From Allorhizobium pseudoryzae (GTDB lineage: Bacteria > Pseudomonadota > Alphaproteobacteria > Rhizobiales > Rhizobiaceae), in assembly GCF_011046245.1 (NCBI RefSeq), contig NZ_CP049241.1, positions 1,302,001-1,366,000 on the forward strand: 64,000 bases of DNA. Direction: 5' to 3'. The position numbers and the translations under genes were made by a program. Position 1 is the first letter of the stretch, and each line of letters opens with the position of its first letter. This document shows positions 47,048 to 55,497 of the stretch, piece by piece. The notes beneath the pieces were generated by a model. The model saw only the letters and a list, made by a program, of their open reading frames with translations, was not told where the DNA came from and did not search any database.

Positions 47048-47236
47048 TCAATCCTCGATCCGGCGGGCCTCCGATTCCAGCATGATCGGAATGCCGTCGC
47101 GGATAGGATAGGCGAGCCGTGCGCTCTCCGAAATGAGCTCGTTGGTCTCGCGGCTGAAGACAAGCCGTCCCTTGCCGATCGGGCAGACCAGCAGTTCCAG
47201 CAGCTTCGGATCGACCTTGGCGAGCTTCTCGTCCAT
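47048..47236 (-). CDS. Trm112 family protein
   Basis: A 62-residue zinc-ribbon-like Trm112 (UPF0434/YcaR) protein. The core [25 protein letters not shown] and [11 protein letters not shown] is diagnostic; only one of the usual cysteine pair positions is kept. In other domains Trm112 activates methyltransferases; the bacterial role is unclear. A GTG one codon upstream is an alternative start. It follows the LON-domain gene by eight bases. Confidence 0.88.
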   Translation of the reverse strand: MDEKLAKVDPKLLELLVCPIGKGRLVFSRETNELISESARLAYPIRDGIPIMLESEARRIED

Positions 47237-47244
47237 CACGGGCC

Positions 47245-47913
47245 CTACTGCAGGATCGTGTCGGAATCGCCAAAGCCGCGCGCCAGCACGATTTCGGTAA
47301 TGGCGATAAGCGTTTCCGCCCGGGTTTTCAGGTCCGGGGCTTCCAGCAGTGCCTGCTTTTCCGCCGGTCCGAACGGCGACATCATCGAAAGAGAATTGAC
47401 GAGTGTGCGGTTTCCCGCCCGCTCCACCGCTTCCCAGTCAGCCTCCAGCTTGTTGGCATCGAGATAGGCGCGGAAGACACGCAGCAATTCGTGGCGGTCA
47501 ACGGCCCCCTCGTCTTCATCGCCGGAGAGATCTGTCAGAAACGGCATGAAGCGAACCGTCCGGTAGGGATGCCCCTCGCCCACCTCTTCCATCACCCGGA
47601 ACCGGCAGACACCGGTGAGCGAGACGATGTAGCGGCCGTCGCCGGTTTCCGCAAACGACGTGATGCGGCCAATGCAGCCGACCGCGCTCAGTTGGGGACG
47701 GGCATTGCCGCCCGTCTCGTTCAGGGCCGGCTGCACCATGCCGATCAGCCGGGAACCGGCGAGCGCGGCATCGAACATGGCGAGATAACGAGGCTCGAAT
47801 ATGTTGAGCGGCAGTTGCCCGCCCGGCAGCAGCAGCGCACCGGTCAGCGGAAACACGGGAAGGCTTTCGGGCAGGTCTTCACGCTTCAGATAACGTGCAT
47901 TGCCGACTTGCAT
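47245..47913 (-). CDS. LON peptidase substrate-binding domain protein
   Basis: A 222-residue protein with only the N-terminal LON domain: [30 protein letters not shown] followed by a helical C-terminal part. There is no ATPase or protease domain, so it is not Lon itself; a substrate adaptor or chaperone-like role is guessed for the family. It sits between the thioredoxin-TPR gene and Trm112 on the same strand, a grouping common in Rhizobiales. Confidence 0.88.
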   Translation of the reverse strand: MQVGNARYLKREDLPESLPVFPLTGALLLPGGQLPLNIFEPRYLAMFDAALAGSRLIGMVQPALNETGGNARPQLSAVGCIGRITSFAETGDGRYIVSLTGVCRFRVMEEVGEGHPYRTVRFMPFLTDLSGDEDEGAVDRHELLRVFRAYLDANKLEADWEAVERAGNRTLVNSLSMMSPFGPAEKQALLEAPDLKTRAETLIAITEIVLARGFGDSDTILQ

Positions 47914-48024
47914 GATCTCTCTCCACCAGCAGCGCCGCCCTCGGCAGCCTACCTCTTATGTGGTGTATCGCAAAGGGTTCACAAGGCGGTCGATCAGCCC
48001 GCCTTGTCATGGAAGAGACGTGAA

Positions 48025-48999
48025 TTACGAGAACAGGATGGACGACAACCGGCGGCGCGCCGAGATCGTCGCCGGATCCTTCGGACCCCAGGTCTCGAAG
48101 AACTCCAGCAGTTGGCGCCGCGCGCCATCGTCATCGAAGGTCCGGTCCTTTTTCATCACCAGTAGCAGATGTTCGGCGGCTTCATCGCGCTTGCCCTGAA
48201 CGTTCAGGATCTTCGCAAGCTTCATCCGCGCGTCGTGATGATCCGGGTTGAGCGCCAGTTCGTGCTCGAGCGCAACCGGGTCACCGAACTTGCGGACTTC
48301 CTCGATCTGCTGCAGCTTCAGCGCGATCGCCTGGATCGCCGCCTGGCCGGCCATCTCTTCCGGGAGAGACTCGAGCATCTGCTTGGCACGCGCCGTTTCG
48401 CCAAGCGTGATCAGGCAGTCCATCATGCCGGCAGCGGCCTTGGCATTTTCCGGATCCGCCTGCAGGATCGCCGCAAACAGCTGTGCTGCGCCATCCGTAT
48501 CGCCGGCAGCGAGTAGCCCCTGAGCCTCTTCGATCGCCGCCTCGATTTCCGCAGCCTGATCGGCGCCGGCCGGACCGGCGATCTTGTCGATGAACTGGCG
48601 GATCTGGCTTTCCGGCACCGCGCCCATGAACCCGTCCATCGGACGGCCATTGACGAAGGCGATCACCGCCGGAATGGACTGGATGCCGAGCTGGCCAGGA
48701 ATGGCCGGGTGATCATCGATGTTGAGCTTGACGAGCTTGACGCGGCCCTGAGACTCGTTGACGACCTTTTCCAGCGCCGGCGCCAACTGCTTGCACGGCC
48801 CGCACCAGGGCGCCCAGAAATCGACGAGAACCGGCTGACGGCGCGATTCCTCCAGCACGTCCTTGGTGAAACCCGCCGTCGTCGTATCCTTGATCAGCCC
48901 GGCTGCGGGAGCCGCCGCCGCAGACCCGGCTCCATAGCTCATCGTTCCGCTCATCTGGCCGCCGTAACCGCCGCCATAGGGATTGTTCGTACCGCTCAT
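48025..48999 (-). CDS. cnoX: Thioredoxin-TPR chaperone CnoX (YbbN-like)
   Basis: A 324-residue protein with a glycine-rich N-terminus, a thioredoxin domain having active site WCGPC at 65-69, then tetratricopeptide-like repeats from about 150 to the end (AAQLFAAILQADPENAKAAAGMMD and others). Unlike E. coli CnoX, which lacks the redox pair, both active-site cysteines are present, so it can be a redox-active chaperone as in Caulobacter. It precedes the LON-domain gene by about 110 bases. Confidence 0.9.
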   Translation of the reverse strand: MSGTNNPYGGGYGGQMSGTMSYGAGSAAAAPAAGLIKDTTTAGFTKDVLEESRRQPVLVDFWAPWCGPCKQLAPALEKVVNESQGRVKLVKLNIDDHPAIPGQLGIQSIPAVIAFVNGRPMDGFMGAVPESQIRQFIDKIAGPAGADQAAEIEAAIEEAQGLLAAGDTDGAAQLFAAILQADPENAKAAAGMMDCLITLGETARAKQMLESLPEEMAGQAAIQAIALKLQQIEEVRKFGDPVALEHELALNPDHHDARMKLAKILNVQGKRDEAAEHLLLVMKKDRTFDDDGARRQLLEFFETWGPKDPATISARRRLSSILFS

Positions 49000-49053
49000 G
49001 GATGTCTCCCGGGACTGCTTCTCGTCATTCTCGTTCAGCGCAAAGATCGTATG

Positions 49054-49584
49054 TCAGTCCGTGACTTTCAAGACAAGCGGATCATGGCCTGTCGCCTTCA
49101 GAAAACGGATGAGATCGTCCCGCCCGATCGATGTCGTGGCATCGTTCGAAAGCGGATGGCCATTGATGATCTCGTGGCGCATCAGCTCCTCGTCCAGCAC
49201 GAAGGTGACCTTGCCCTGCGTATCATTGATCGCACCAAACACCGTGACGGAGCCGGGAATAACCCCCAGATAGTCCAGCATCTTCTCGGGGTTGGCGAAG
49301 GACACGCGGCTGGAGGCGCCGATCAGCTTGTGCACCGTCTTCAGGTCCACCACCGCCCGTTCCTCCACCGTCAGCACGAAGAACTGGTCCTTCTTGTCCT
49401 TCACGAAAAGGTTCTTCGTATGCCCGCCGGGAATTTCGTCACGCAGGCTTTCCGATTCCGACACGGTGAAGACCGGCGGGTGGTGCTTCGTCGTATGCGC
49501 AATGCCGAGATCATCAAGGAAACGGTAGAGGTCTTCCGCAGTCTTTGGTTGCGATGAGGAGGGTATCGAAGGGGAGTCTGTCAT
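49054..49584 (-). CDS. proX: YbaK/ProX-type prolyl-tRNA editing protein
   Basis: A 176-residue stand-alone aminoacyl-tRNA deacylase of the YbaK/INS superfamily that hydrolyses Ala-tRNA(Pro) or related mischarged species. The conserved lysine is in HTKNLFVKDKKDQFF and the GxxxP-type loop GVIPGSVTVFG follows. The ATG giving MTDSPSIPS is preferred; 60 upstream codons without similarity are rejected. It is transcribed toward the CnoX gene. Confidence 0.87.
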   Translation of the reverse strand: MTDSPSIPSSSQPKTAEDLYRFLDDLGIAHTTKHHPPVFTVSESESLRDEIPGGHTKNLFVKDKKDQFFVLTVEERAVVDLKTVHKLIGASSRVSFANPEKMLDYLGVIPGSVTVFGAINDTQGKVTFVLDEELMRHEIINGHPLSNDATTSIGRDDLIRFLKATGHDPLVLKVTD

Positions 49585-49928
49585 GATGGCGTCCGGCACT
49601 TTCACATCTGGCGTGGGCGGCTTGAAGGGGTTGGCAAGGCGGCAATTATAGGGACCGCAGCGGCCGATCCACAAGCCGCAGAGCGGCAAGCCATGGCGCA
49701 GGCGGAAGGGAGGGAAAACCACGTCCTTCCACGACCTTGGACGCTGCCAATCCGCTCGCTCCAAATTTTATTGTTTGAAAACAGTAACTTGCCGAAAATT
49801 TCCAGGAATTTTGATTTTCGTGTCATTTCCCTGTTGCATTCAAAAATGAGTTGGGCCATATAGCCCCCGTCGCCGCAACGCTGGCGACCCACGGTTCAGC
49901 TCACTACCCCGAACCGATGGCTTGATGA
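49585..49928. other. Intergenic region with tRNA-Gly promoter
   Basis: This 344-base A/T-richer gap separates proX from tRNA-Gly. TTGCAT at 49834-49839 and CATATA at 49857-49862, 17 bases apart, form the likely promoter of the tRNA. An AAAATT/AATTTT inverted repeat lies near 49795-49812. No gene is supported. Confidence 0.5.
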
Positions 49929-50003
49929 GCGGGTGTAGCTCAGGGGTAGAGCACAACCTTGCCAAGGTTGGGGTCGAGGGTTCGAATCCCTTCGCCCGCT
50001 CCA
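49929..50003 (+). tRNA. tRNA-Gly (GCC anticodon)
   Basis: A complete 75-base cloverleaf: acceptor stem GCGGGTG with CGCCCGC, D-arm around AGCTCAGGGGTAGAGC, anticodon loop CTTGCCAAG with GCC, T-arm GAGGGTTCGAATCCC..., discriminator T and encoded CCA. Flanking sequence shows no integrase gene or attachment-site duplication. Confidence 0.98.
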
Positions 50004-50122
50004 GTTTTCCAAATCTCCTTCACGGCGTGGAAACTGAGGACGCAAGTCCGCGTAGTCGCTTTCCATAATTTTTCATAGACCGCCAGGGCGCCGAAGCGCC
50101 CGCACGATTTTGTATGCTGCCC

Positions 50123-51232
50123 TCAGTCCGGCATCACTCCGATATAGCGGGACTGCGGGCGGATGAGCCGGCCTGTCTGCTCCTGTTCCAGCACATGCCC
50201 GGTCCAGCCCGCCATGCGGCCGGCGGCAAAGACATTGGTGAAACTGTCGCGGGGAAAACCCACCGCCTCCAGCACCAGGGCTGTGTAGAACTCCACATTG
50301 GTTTCGAGGGGCCGCAGCGGCTTCTTTTCCTTGAGCAATCGCAGCGCTTCAGCCTCCACCCTGGCGGCAAAGGCAATCCGGCCAGAGCCATCTTGAAGGG
50401 CGGCGACGGCTCCCTTCAAGACATCGGCGCGCGGGTCCCGCACCCGGTAGATGCGGTGGCCGAAACCCATCAGCCGCTCTCCCCGCGCCAGCGAATCCTC
50501 AAGCCACGGCAGAATGTTCCTTTCGCTGCCGATCGCATCCAGCATGTCGAGCACGGGACCCGGCGCACCGCCATGCAGCGGTCCCTTCAACGCACACAAC
50601 CCGCCGACGACGGAAGAAAACATGCCCGCCTTGGTGGACGCGATCACCCGCGCGGTGAAGGTGGAGGCGTTGAGCCCGTGGTCGGACACTGTCACCAGAT
50701 AGGTATCGAGCGCCCGCACCTTGTCGGGCGCCGACTGTTCGTTGCGCAGCATGCGAAGAAAATCCTCCGAATGCCCGCGGGAGGCGTCGGGCGGCACGGG
50801 CGCCAAGCCCTTCGCGTGGCGGGTGATAGCCGCGGTGAAGACCGGAACGGCCGCGACGGCGAGAACCGCATGCGGTGCACGGGCATCATCCGGCAGGGCC
50901 GAGAGCAGCAGCCGCAGGGCCTCGACGGGGCTTAAGCCGCGCAGGCCCGGCAAGAGCGGCTGCATCAGGTCAAACGTCTTTTGTCGCGCCTTGCCAAGCG
51001 CGATGCGGATGGCTGCCGCATCCATGGGTTCGGGCAAAAAATCCCGCCACAGAAGCGCCAGCACCTCTTCGAAGGACGAGGCGGCAAGATCCGCCAGGCG
51101 ATGGCCGGCAATGATCAGTTCGCCGGCCTGTCCATCGACATGGCTGAGGCGCGTTTCCGCGGCAATCACGTCATCAAGACCCGGTGCGCTGGGCGTGGCA
51201 GTCAGCACGGCGGCGGTTGCGGTTTTTGTCAT
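50123..51232 (-). CDS. Citrate synthase family protein (CitA-like)
   Basis: A 369-residue citrate/2-methylcitrate synthase-fold enzyme. Active-site motifs DHGLNASTF, GPLHGGAPG, GFGHRIYRVRDPRAD and NVEFYTALVL are all present, the last with Glu in place of the more common Asp-containing NVDFY. It is short compared with the TCA enzyme GltA and belongs to the secondary synthase group. The ATG with GAGGAG upstream is used. It is divergent, 86 bases apart, from a citrate synthase fused to a DNA-binding domain, suggesting joint regulation. Confidence 0.88.
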   Translation of the reverse strand: MTKTATAAVLTATPSAPGLDDVIAAETRLSHVDGQAGELIIAGHRLADLAASSFEEVLALLWRDFLPEPMDAAAIRIALGKARQKTFDLMQPLLPGLRGLSPVEALRLLLSALPDDARAPHAVLAVAAVPVFTAAITRHAKGLAPVPPDASRGHSEDFLRMLRNEQSAPDKVRALDTYLVTVSDHGLNASTFTARVIASTKAGMFSSVVGGLCALKGPLHGGAPGPVLDMLDAIGSERNILPWLEDSLARGERLMGFGHRIYRVRDPRADVLKGAVAALQDGSGRIAFAARVEAEALRLLKEKKPLRPLETNVEFYTALVLEAVGFPRDSFTNVFAAGRMAGWTGHVLEQEQTGRLIRPQSRYIGVMPD

Positions 51233-51285
51233 GGCAGATCTCCTCAAGACGCTTGCAATGCTTGAGAATGTTGCGGCGCACATAT

Positions 51286-51326
51286 ATGGTCAATCTTGAT
51301 TCAATCAATCAATGTCATATGACCAT
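51286..51326. promoter_or_regulatory. Palindromes in divergent citrate-synthase control region
   Basis: The inverted repeat ATGGTCA (51286-51292) / TGACCAT (51320-51326) encloses a perfect 13-base palindrome TTGATT-C-AATCAA (51296-51308). These lie between the two citrate-synthase-type genes, one end overlapping the start codon of the HTH-fusion gene. They are good candidates for autoregulatory binding sites. Confidence 0.5.
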
Positions 51327-52515
51327 GCGCCAGCACGACAAGTTTCTCGATGCGGCAGACGCCGCCACCGCCCTCGGCATCAGCCGCGCCACGCTTTACG
51401 CCTATGTCAGCCGCGGCCTGATCCAGGCGACCGGAGCCGGCGACGACCCGCGGCGCAGGCTCTACAGCGCCCACGACATCGAACAGTTGAAGAAGCGCAA
51501 GAGCGTCGGTCGCCGCCCGAAGGACGCCGCTGCCAGCGCGCTGGACTGGGGATTGCCGGTCATGACATCGGCCATCACCCTCATCGAAAACGGCAGGCTG
51601 ATCTATCGCGGTCAGGATGCCCTGCAACTCGCCGAGGGCGCCACGCTGGAAGAGGTCGCGCGTCTGCTCTGGGACTGCGGATCGACAGACTCTTTTGCCG
51701 ACGCAAAGGCCAAGCCGGATGCCTGGAATGACGCCCTTCTCGACGCCACCATGCCCCTGCCGCTGACCGAGCGGTGCCAGGCGCTGCTGCCGTTCGTCGC
51801 CGCCGGACGTTTGACGGCGTGGAAACGCGACAATCGCCGCCTCTGGGCCGGCGGTGCCGCCCTGACGCGCGCCATGGCGGCCGCCTGTCTGGGCGTGCAG
51901 CCGGATGTGCAACCGATCCATGCCTTTCTGGCAAAACACTGGTCGCTCGATACGCAGGGCGCGGATCTCGTCCGCCGCGCGCTGGTGCTGCAGGCGGATC
52001 ACGAACTGAACGCCTCGGCTTTTGCCCTCAGGGTCGCCGCCTCCACCGGTGCCTCGCTCGGCGCCTGCCTGAATGCCGGGCTATCGGCGCTGAGCGGCCC
52101 GCGCCATGGCGGCATGACAAGTCTCGTCGAACTGCTGTTCGATGAACTGGAGGAGGTGGGCGATGCCGCCGAGGTGGTCGAGAGGCGCTTGAGGCGCGGC
52201 GATGGCATTCCGGGCTTCGACCACCCTCTCTACCCGGACGGCGATCCGCGGGCGGAGGGCATCCTCCCGCATCTCCCGCCGGATGCGCTTCGCGCCGATC
52301 TTCTCTCCGTTCTCGAAGAGACCGCCGGCCAGCGACCGACCTGTGACGTGGCGCTGGTGGCGCTGAGACGCAGCCTCAACCTTCCGCGCGGATCGGCACT
52401 GGCGCTCTTTGCCATCGCCCGTACCGTCGGCTGGATCGCCCATGCCCTGGAACAGAAGGATGACGAGCGGCTGATCCGCCCCCGCGCCCGTTACGTCGGC
52501 CCGATGCCGCTCTGA
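51319..52515 (+). CDS. MerR-type HTH / citrate synthase fusion protein
   Basis: A 398-residue protein in which an N-terminal MerR-like helix-turn-helix (AATALGISRATLYAYVSRGLI, then RRLYSAHDIEQLKKRK) joins a citrate-synthase fold from about residue 75. Catalytic-like elements remain: DHELNASAF, GPRHGGM and GFDHPLYPDGDPRA, though the last is altered from GFGHRVY. Such fusions occur in Rhizobiales; whether they are enzymes, metabolite-sensing regulators or both is unknown. It could start at the ATG two codons later. Divergent to the stand-alone synthase, it probably regulates that gene. Confidence 0.85.
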   Translation: MTMRQHDKFLDAADAATALGISRATLYAYVSRGLIQATGAGDDPRRRLYSAHDIEQLKKRKSVGRRPKDAAASALDWGLPVMTSAITLIENGRLIYRGQDALQLAEGATLEEVARLLWDCGSTDSFADAKAKPDAWNDALLDATMPLPLTERCQALLPFVAAGRLTAWKRDNRRLWAGGAALTRAMAAACLGVQPDVQPIHAFLAKHWSLDTQGADLVRRALVLQADHELNASAFALRVAASTGASLGACLNAGLSALSGPRHGGMTSLVELLFDELEEVGDAAEVVERRLRRGDGIPGFDHPLYPDGDPRAEGILPHLPPDALRADLLSVLEETAGQRPTCDVALVALRRSLNLPRGSALALFAIARTVGWIAHALEQKDDERLIRPRARYVGPMPL

Positions 52516-52545
52516 TTCGAACATCAAAAAAATCTTGCGGCACAC

Positions 52546-52572
52546 GGAATAAGTTGAACCTCGGCTCCGTAT
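52546..52572 (+). promoter_or_regulatory. Candidate ECF sigma autoregulated promoter
   Basis: GGAAT (52546-52550) and CGTAT (52568-52572), 17 bases apart, resemble ECF promoters (GGAAC/CGTT type). The predicted transcription start falls one to three bases before the sigma ATG at 52581, so the message would be leaderless. Confidence 0.45.
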
Positions 52573-52580
52573 ATTGGGGC

Positions 52581-53132
52581 ATGAGCGACAAGAAGCATCC
52601 TTTTGATGTTCTGAACCAGCTGGCGGCCTTGCGGCGCTATGCCCGTTCGCTCGTCCGCAACCCGGACGATGCGGAAGACCTGGTGCATGATGCACTGGTC
52701 AAGGCCTACGAGCGCAAGGGCACCTTCCGCACGGGCGCGAACCTGCGCAACTGGCTGCTCTCCATCGTACACAACACCCATATCGACCGGTTGCGCAGCC
52801 GGCGGTCGTCCGAGGCACGCAACCAGGCGGCCGCCGAGCTCGGCGAGACGGTGCATCGGGCTGACCCGGACCAATCGATCCGTCTGAAGCAGCTGCGCGA
52901 AGCCTTTTTCGCGTTGCCCGACGAGCAGCGCGATGCGCTGCATCTCGTCGCCATCGAAGGCCTGTCCTACCAGCAGGCCGCCGATGCGCTGTCCATCCCG
53001 GTCGGCACGCTGATGTCGCGTGTCTCCCGCGCCCGCGCGCGTCTGCGCGAATTCGAGGAAAACGGCCGCCGGCTGCCCGCCGGCAACGGCCATCTGAAAA
53101 TCATTGAAGGGGGACGCGATGACACCCGTTGA
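52581..53132 (+). CDS. ECF-type RNA polymerase sigma factor
   Basis: A 183-residue ECF sigma factor. Region 2 spans YARSLVRNPDDAEDLVHDALVKAYE to NLRNWLLSIVHNTHIDRLRSRR, and region 4 has FFALPDEQRDALHLVAIEGLSYQQAADALSIPVGTLMSRVSRARARL. Its 3' end overlaps the anti-sigma gene by 14 bases. The preceding promoter resembles its own type, implying autoregulation. The stimulus is unknown; it is not EcfG, since phyR and nepR are absent. Confidence 0.92.
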   Translation: MSDKKHPFDVLNQLAALRRYARSLVRNPDDAEDLVHDALVKAYERKGTFRTGANLRNWLLSIVHNTHIDRLRSRRSSEARNQAAAELGETVHRADPDQSIRLKQLREAFFALPDEQRDALHLVAIEGLSYQQAADALSIPVGTLMSRVSRARARLREFEENGRRLPAGNGHLKIIEGGRDDTR

Positions 53133-53895
53133 CCCGATCCAGCCCGCGGATGTGGAAGCCTATGTGGACGACCAACTGGATGCTGGCCGCCGCATCGAGG
53201 TGGAAGCCTATCTCTCGGAAAATCCGGATATTGCTGCCCGCGTGATGGCGGATCTCGCGATCAAGGGCGAGCTGCGGCTGGCGCTTGCGGAAGGTCACCA
53301 GCGCCACGGCCGGCCGGAGACGCGCGAGGCGGCCCGCCGCCTGCAGGCGGCCCTCTCCAGGGGGCGGATCTTTCGCTCGTTTCAAAGGCTGGCCGCAACG
53401 ATCGCGCTGATCGCCGTCGGCTGGGGGCTGAGCCACCAACTGGGGCCGCTCACCGTTTCCACGGTCGAAGCCTCCGTGCCGCCGCCCGCCTTCGTGGAAG
53501 AGGCGTTGCGCGCTCACGGCACCTCCGTCCTTCGACACACGATGCCCTCCCAGCAGGAATCGTCCGATTTCGATCCGGCGGAAATCCGCTCCGCCACGGC
53601 CATCGTGATGCCCGGCATCCCGAAGGAGTGGCAGGTCAGCGACGTGCAGGTCTTCCCCTCGGCCTTCGGGCCGAGCGTGGAGATGGCGATCGTGCGCGAC
53701 AACGATATCCGCCTGTCCCTGTTTGCCGTTCGTCCGGGCAGCTTTGCCGTGCTGCCGGTCTCGCTCGTCAGGCAGGAACAGGTGCAGGCCTCCTACTGGC
53801 AGATCGGCGACGTGGCCTATGCGCTCGTCTCCGACACCGAGGATGCCGTGAACCTGAGGGCCGAGGCCGAGCAACTGGCCAGGACCCTGTACTGA
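53119..53895 (+). CDS. Membrane anti-sigma factor
   Basis: A 258-residue single-span anti-sigma factor. An N-terminal cytoplasmic domain DVEAYVDDQLDAGRRIEVEAYLSENPDIA matches the sigma-binding domain of RsiW-like proteins but lacks the zinc His-x3-Cys-x2-Cys motif. One helix, RLAATIALIAVGWGLS, is near 95-110, followed by a periplasmic sensor part of about 145 residues. The overlap with the sigma gene gives coupled synthesis. ATG after GGGGGACGCG is the start; five codons upstream are ignored. Confidence 0.88.
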   Translation: MTPVDPIQPADVEAYVDDQLDAGRRIEVEAYLSENPDIAARVMADLAIKGELRLALAEGHQRHGRPETREAARRLQAALSRGRIFRSFQRLAATIALIAVGWGLSHQLGPLTVSTVEASVPPPAFVEEALRAHGTSVLRHTMPSQQESSDFDPAEIRSATAIVMPGIPKEWQVSDVQVFPSAFGPSVEMAIVRDNDIRLSLFAVRPGSFAVLPVSLVRQEQVQASYWQIGDVAYALVSDTEDAVNLRAEAEQLARTLY

Positions 53896-53938
53896 TCCGC
53901 AATTCCCGAACCCTGTTCACCGTCAGAGGAGTACATCC

Positions 53939-54649
53939 ATGAACCCCCGCTTCGGATACAATCCGGCGATCCAGTCCCAGGCAGCCTTCGATGAGGGCCT
54001 GCGCCAGCACATGCTGCGCATCTACAACTACATGGGTCTCGGCCTCGTCATCACCGGCCTCGTCGCCTTCTTCGTCGCGTCGACCCCGGCGCTCTACGTG
54101 CCGATCTTCTCGACGCCTTTGAAGTGGGTGGTGATGCTGGCCCCGCTCGCCTTCGTCTTCTTCTTCTCGTTCAAGATCCAGACGATGTCGGCCTCCACCG
54201 CACAGATGACCTTCTGGGCCTTCTGCGCCGTGATGGGTCTGTCGCTTGCTTCGGTGTTCCTCGTCTTCACCGGCGCCAGCATCGCGCGCACCTTCTTCAT
54301 CACCGCCACCATGTTCGGCGCCACCAGCCTCTACGGCTATGTCACCAAGCGTGACCTGTCGAAGTTCGGCTCCTTCCTGATCATGGGTCTGATCGGCGTG
54401 GTGATCGCCTCGATCGTCAACATCTTCCTCGGCTCCAGCGCCCTTCAGTTCGCGATCTCGATCATCGGTATCGTCGTCTTCATCGGCCTCACGGCCTGGG
54501 ACACGCAGAACATCAAGGAACAGTATGCCGAGAACTTCGACCAGGAGAGCCAGCAGAAGCTCGCCGTCTTCGGTGCGCTGTCGCTCTACCTGAACTTCGT
54601 CAACATCTTCCAGCTTCTGCTGAGCCTGACCGGCCAGCGCGAAGAATAA
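53939..54649 (+). CDS. Bax inhibitor-1 family membrane protein, second copy
   Basis: A 236-residue BI-1/YccA family protein, clearly similar to the product at 3493-4224 (both have DEGLR-HMLRIYNYMGLG-like starts, PLKWVVMLAPL and AYDTQ/AWDTQNIKE). Seven helices are visible. AGAGGAG precedes its ATG. Unlike the first copy it has no leader RNA and lies 43 bases after the anti-sigma gene, so it is probably in the ECF operon and stress induced. Confidence 0.92.
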   Translation: MNPRFGYNPAIQSQAAFDEGLRQHMLRIYNYMGLGLVITGLVAFFVASTPALYVPIFSTPLKWVVMLAPLAFVFFFSFKIQTMSASTAQMTFWAFCAVMGLSLASVFLVFTGASIARTFFITATMFGATSLYGYVTKRDLSKFGSFLIMGLIGVVIASIVNIFLGSSALQFAISIIGIVVFIGLTAWDTQNIKEQYAENFDQESQQKLAVFGALSLYLNFVNIFQLLLSLTGQREE

Positions 54650-54679
54650 CCGGTCCATTACCAAAGGAGGACATGATCC

Positions 54680-55318
54680 ATGGACTACAACGACCGCCAG
54701 GCGATCGAGGGTCTGTTCGGCAAGCTCTCCCACGTGGAGAGCCAGTCGGGCCCGCGCGATGCGGAAGCGGATGCCTTCATCCGTGATCGCATCACCAGCC
54801 AGCCGGGTGCACCCTATTTTATGGCGCAGACGATCGTTGTGCAGGAGCAGGCCCTGAACGAGGCTGAGCGGCGGATCGAGGAGCTGGAATACCAGCTCGC
54901 CTCCCGCCCGGCCTCCGGCGGCGGCTTCTTCTCCAGCCTGTTCGGCAGCAACTCCCAGCCGGCACGCCCGGCCCCACGCGGCATGTCGAATGGCATGGCG
55001 GGCGGCATGGTCACGGGCGCTGCGGCCCCGGCAGCCATGCCCGGCCAGCCGCAGGCAGGCCCCCGCAATCCCTGGGGCCAGCAGCAGGCTCAAGGCTACG
55101 GCCAGGGCCAGGCCTATGGCCAGCCCACCCGCGGCGGCGGCTTCCTCGCCGGTGCGGCGCAGACGGCGATGGGTGTTGCCGGCGGCGTCCTGCTCGGCAA
55201 TGCAATTGCCGGCATGCTCTCCGGTGACGAGGCGCAGGCCGCCGAGGATCCGGGTGCCGCCGATACCGGCGCAGACGATGCCGGTGCCGATGCAGGTTTC
55301 GAAGAAGAGATGTTCTGA
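54680..55318 (+). CDS. DUF2076 family protein
   Basis: A 212-residue DUF2076 protein of unknown function. A helical N-terminal region (QAIEGLFGKLSHVESQSGPRDAEADAFI to about 75, EERRIEELEYQLA-like coiled part) is followed by a glycine/alanine/glutamine-rich low-complexity middle, a glycine-rich hydrophobic segment (TAMGVAGGVLLGNAIAGML) and an acidic C-terminus. It follows the BI-1 gene by 30 bases. Envelope localisation is an inference from the family. Confidence 0.85.
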   Translation: MDYNDRQAIEGLFGKLSHVESQSGPRDAEADAFIRDRITSQPGAPYFMAQTIVVQEQALNEAERRIEELEYQLASRPASGGGFFSSLFGSNSQPARPAPRGMSNGMAGGMVTGAAAPAAMPGQPQAGPRNPWGQQQAQGYGQGQAYGQPTRGGGFLAGAAQTAMGVAGGVLLGNAIAGMLSGDEAQAAEDPGAADTGADDAGADAGFEEEMF

Positions 55319-55378
55319 TCCGGGTTGAGCGCCGATCGTTCGATCGTCGCCGTCAACACCGTGATCATCGAAACGGCT

Positions 55379-55400
55379 GCCCCCGAACCGCTTCGGGGGC
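55379..55400 (+). terminator. Hairpin after DUF2076 gene
   Basis: GCCCCCGAA (55379-55387) pairs with TTCGGGGGC (55392-55400), nine bases with a four-base loop, followed by CGCCTTTATG. The T-run is weak, so termination efficiency is uncertain. Confidence 0.6.
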
Positions 55401-55497
55401 CGCCTTTATGCGCCCGTAATGAAATGGCCATGTTTGTGTGTCATCACCGGCATCATGATCGATCCACTTCCACTTCGTCCGTCTGCCGGGTAAAACG

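Noticed and set aside
49929-50122. Integration site at the tRNA-Gly gene
   Set aside because: No integrase and no repeated 3' tRNA end found nearby.
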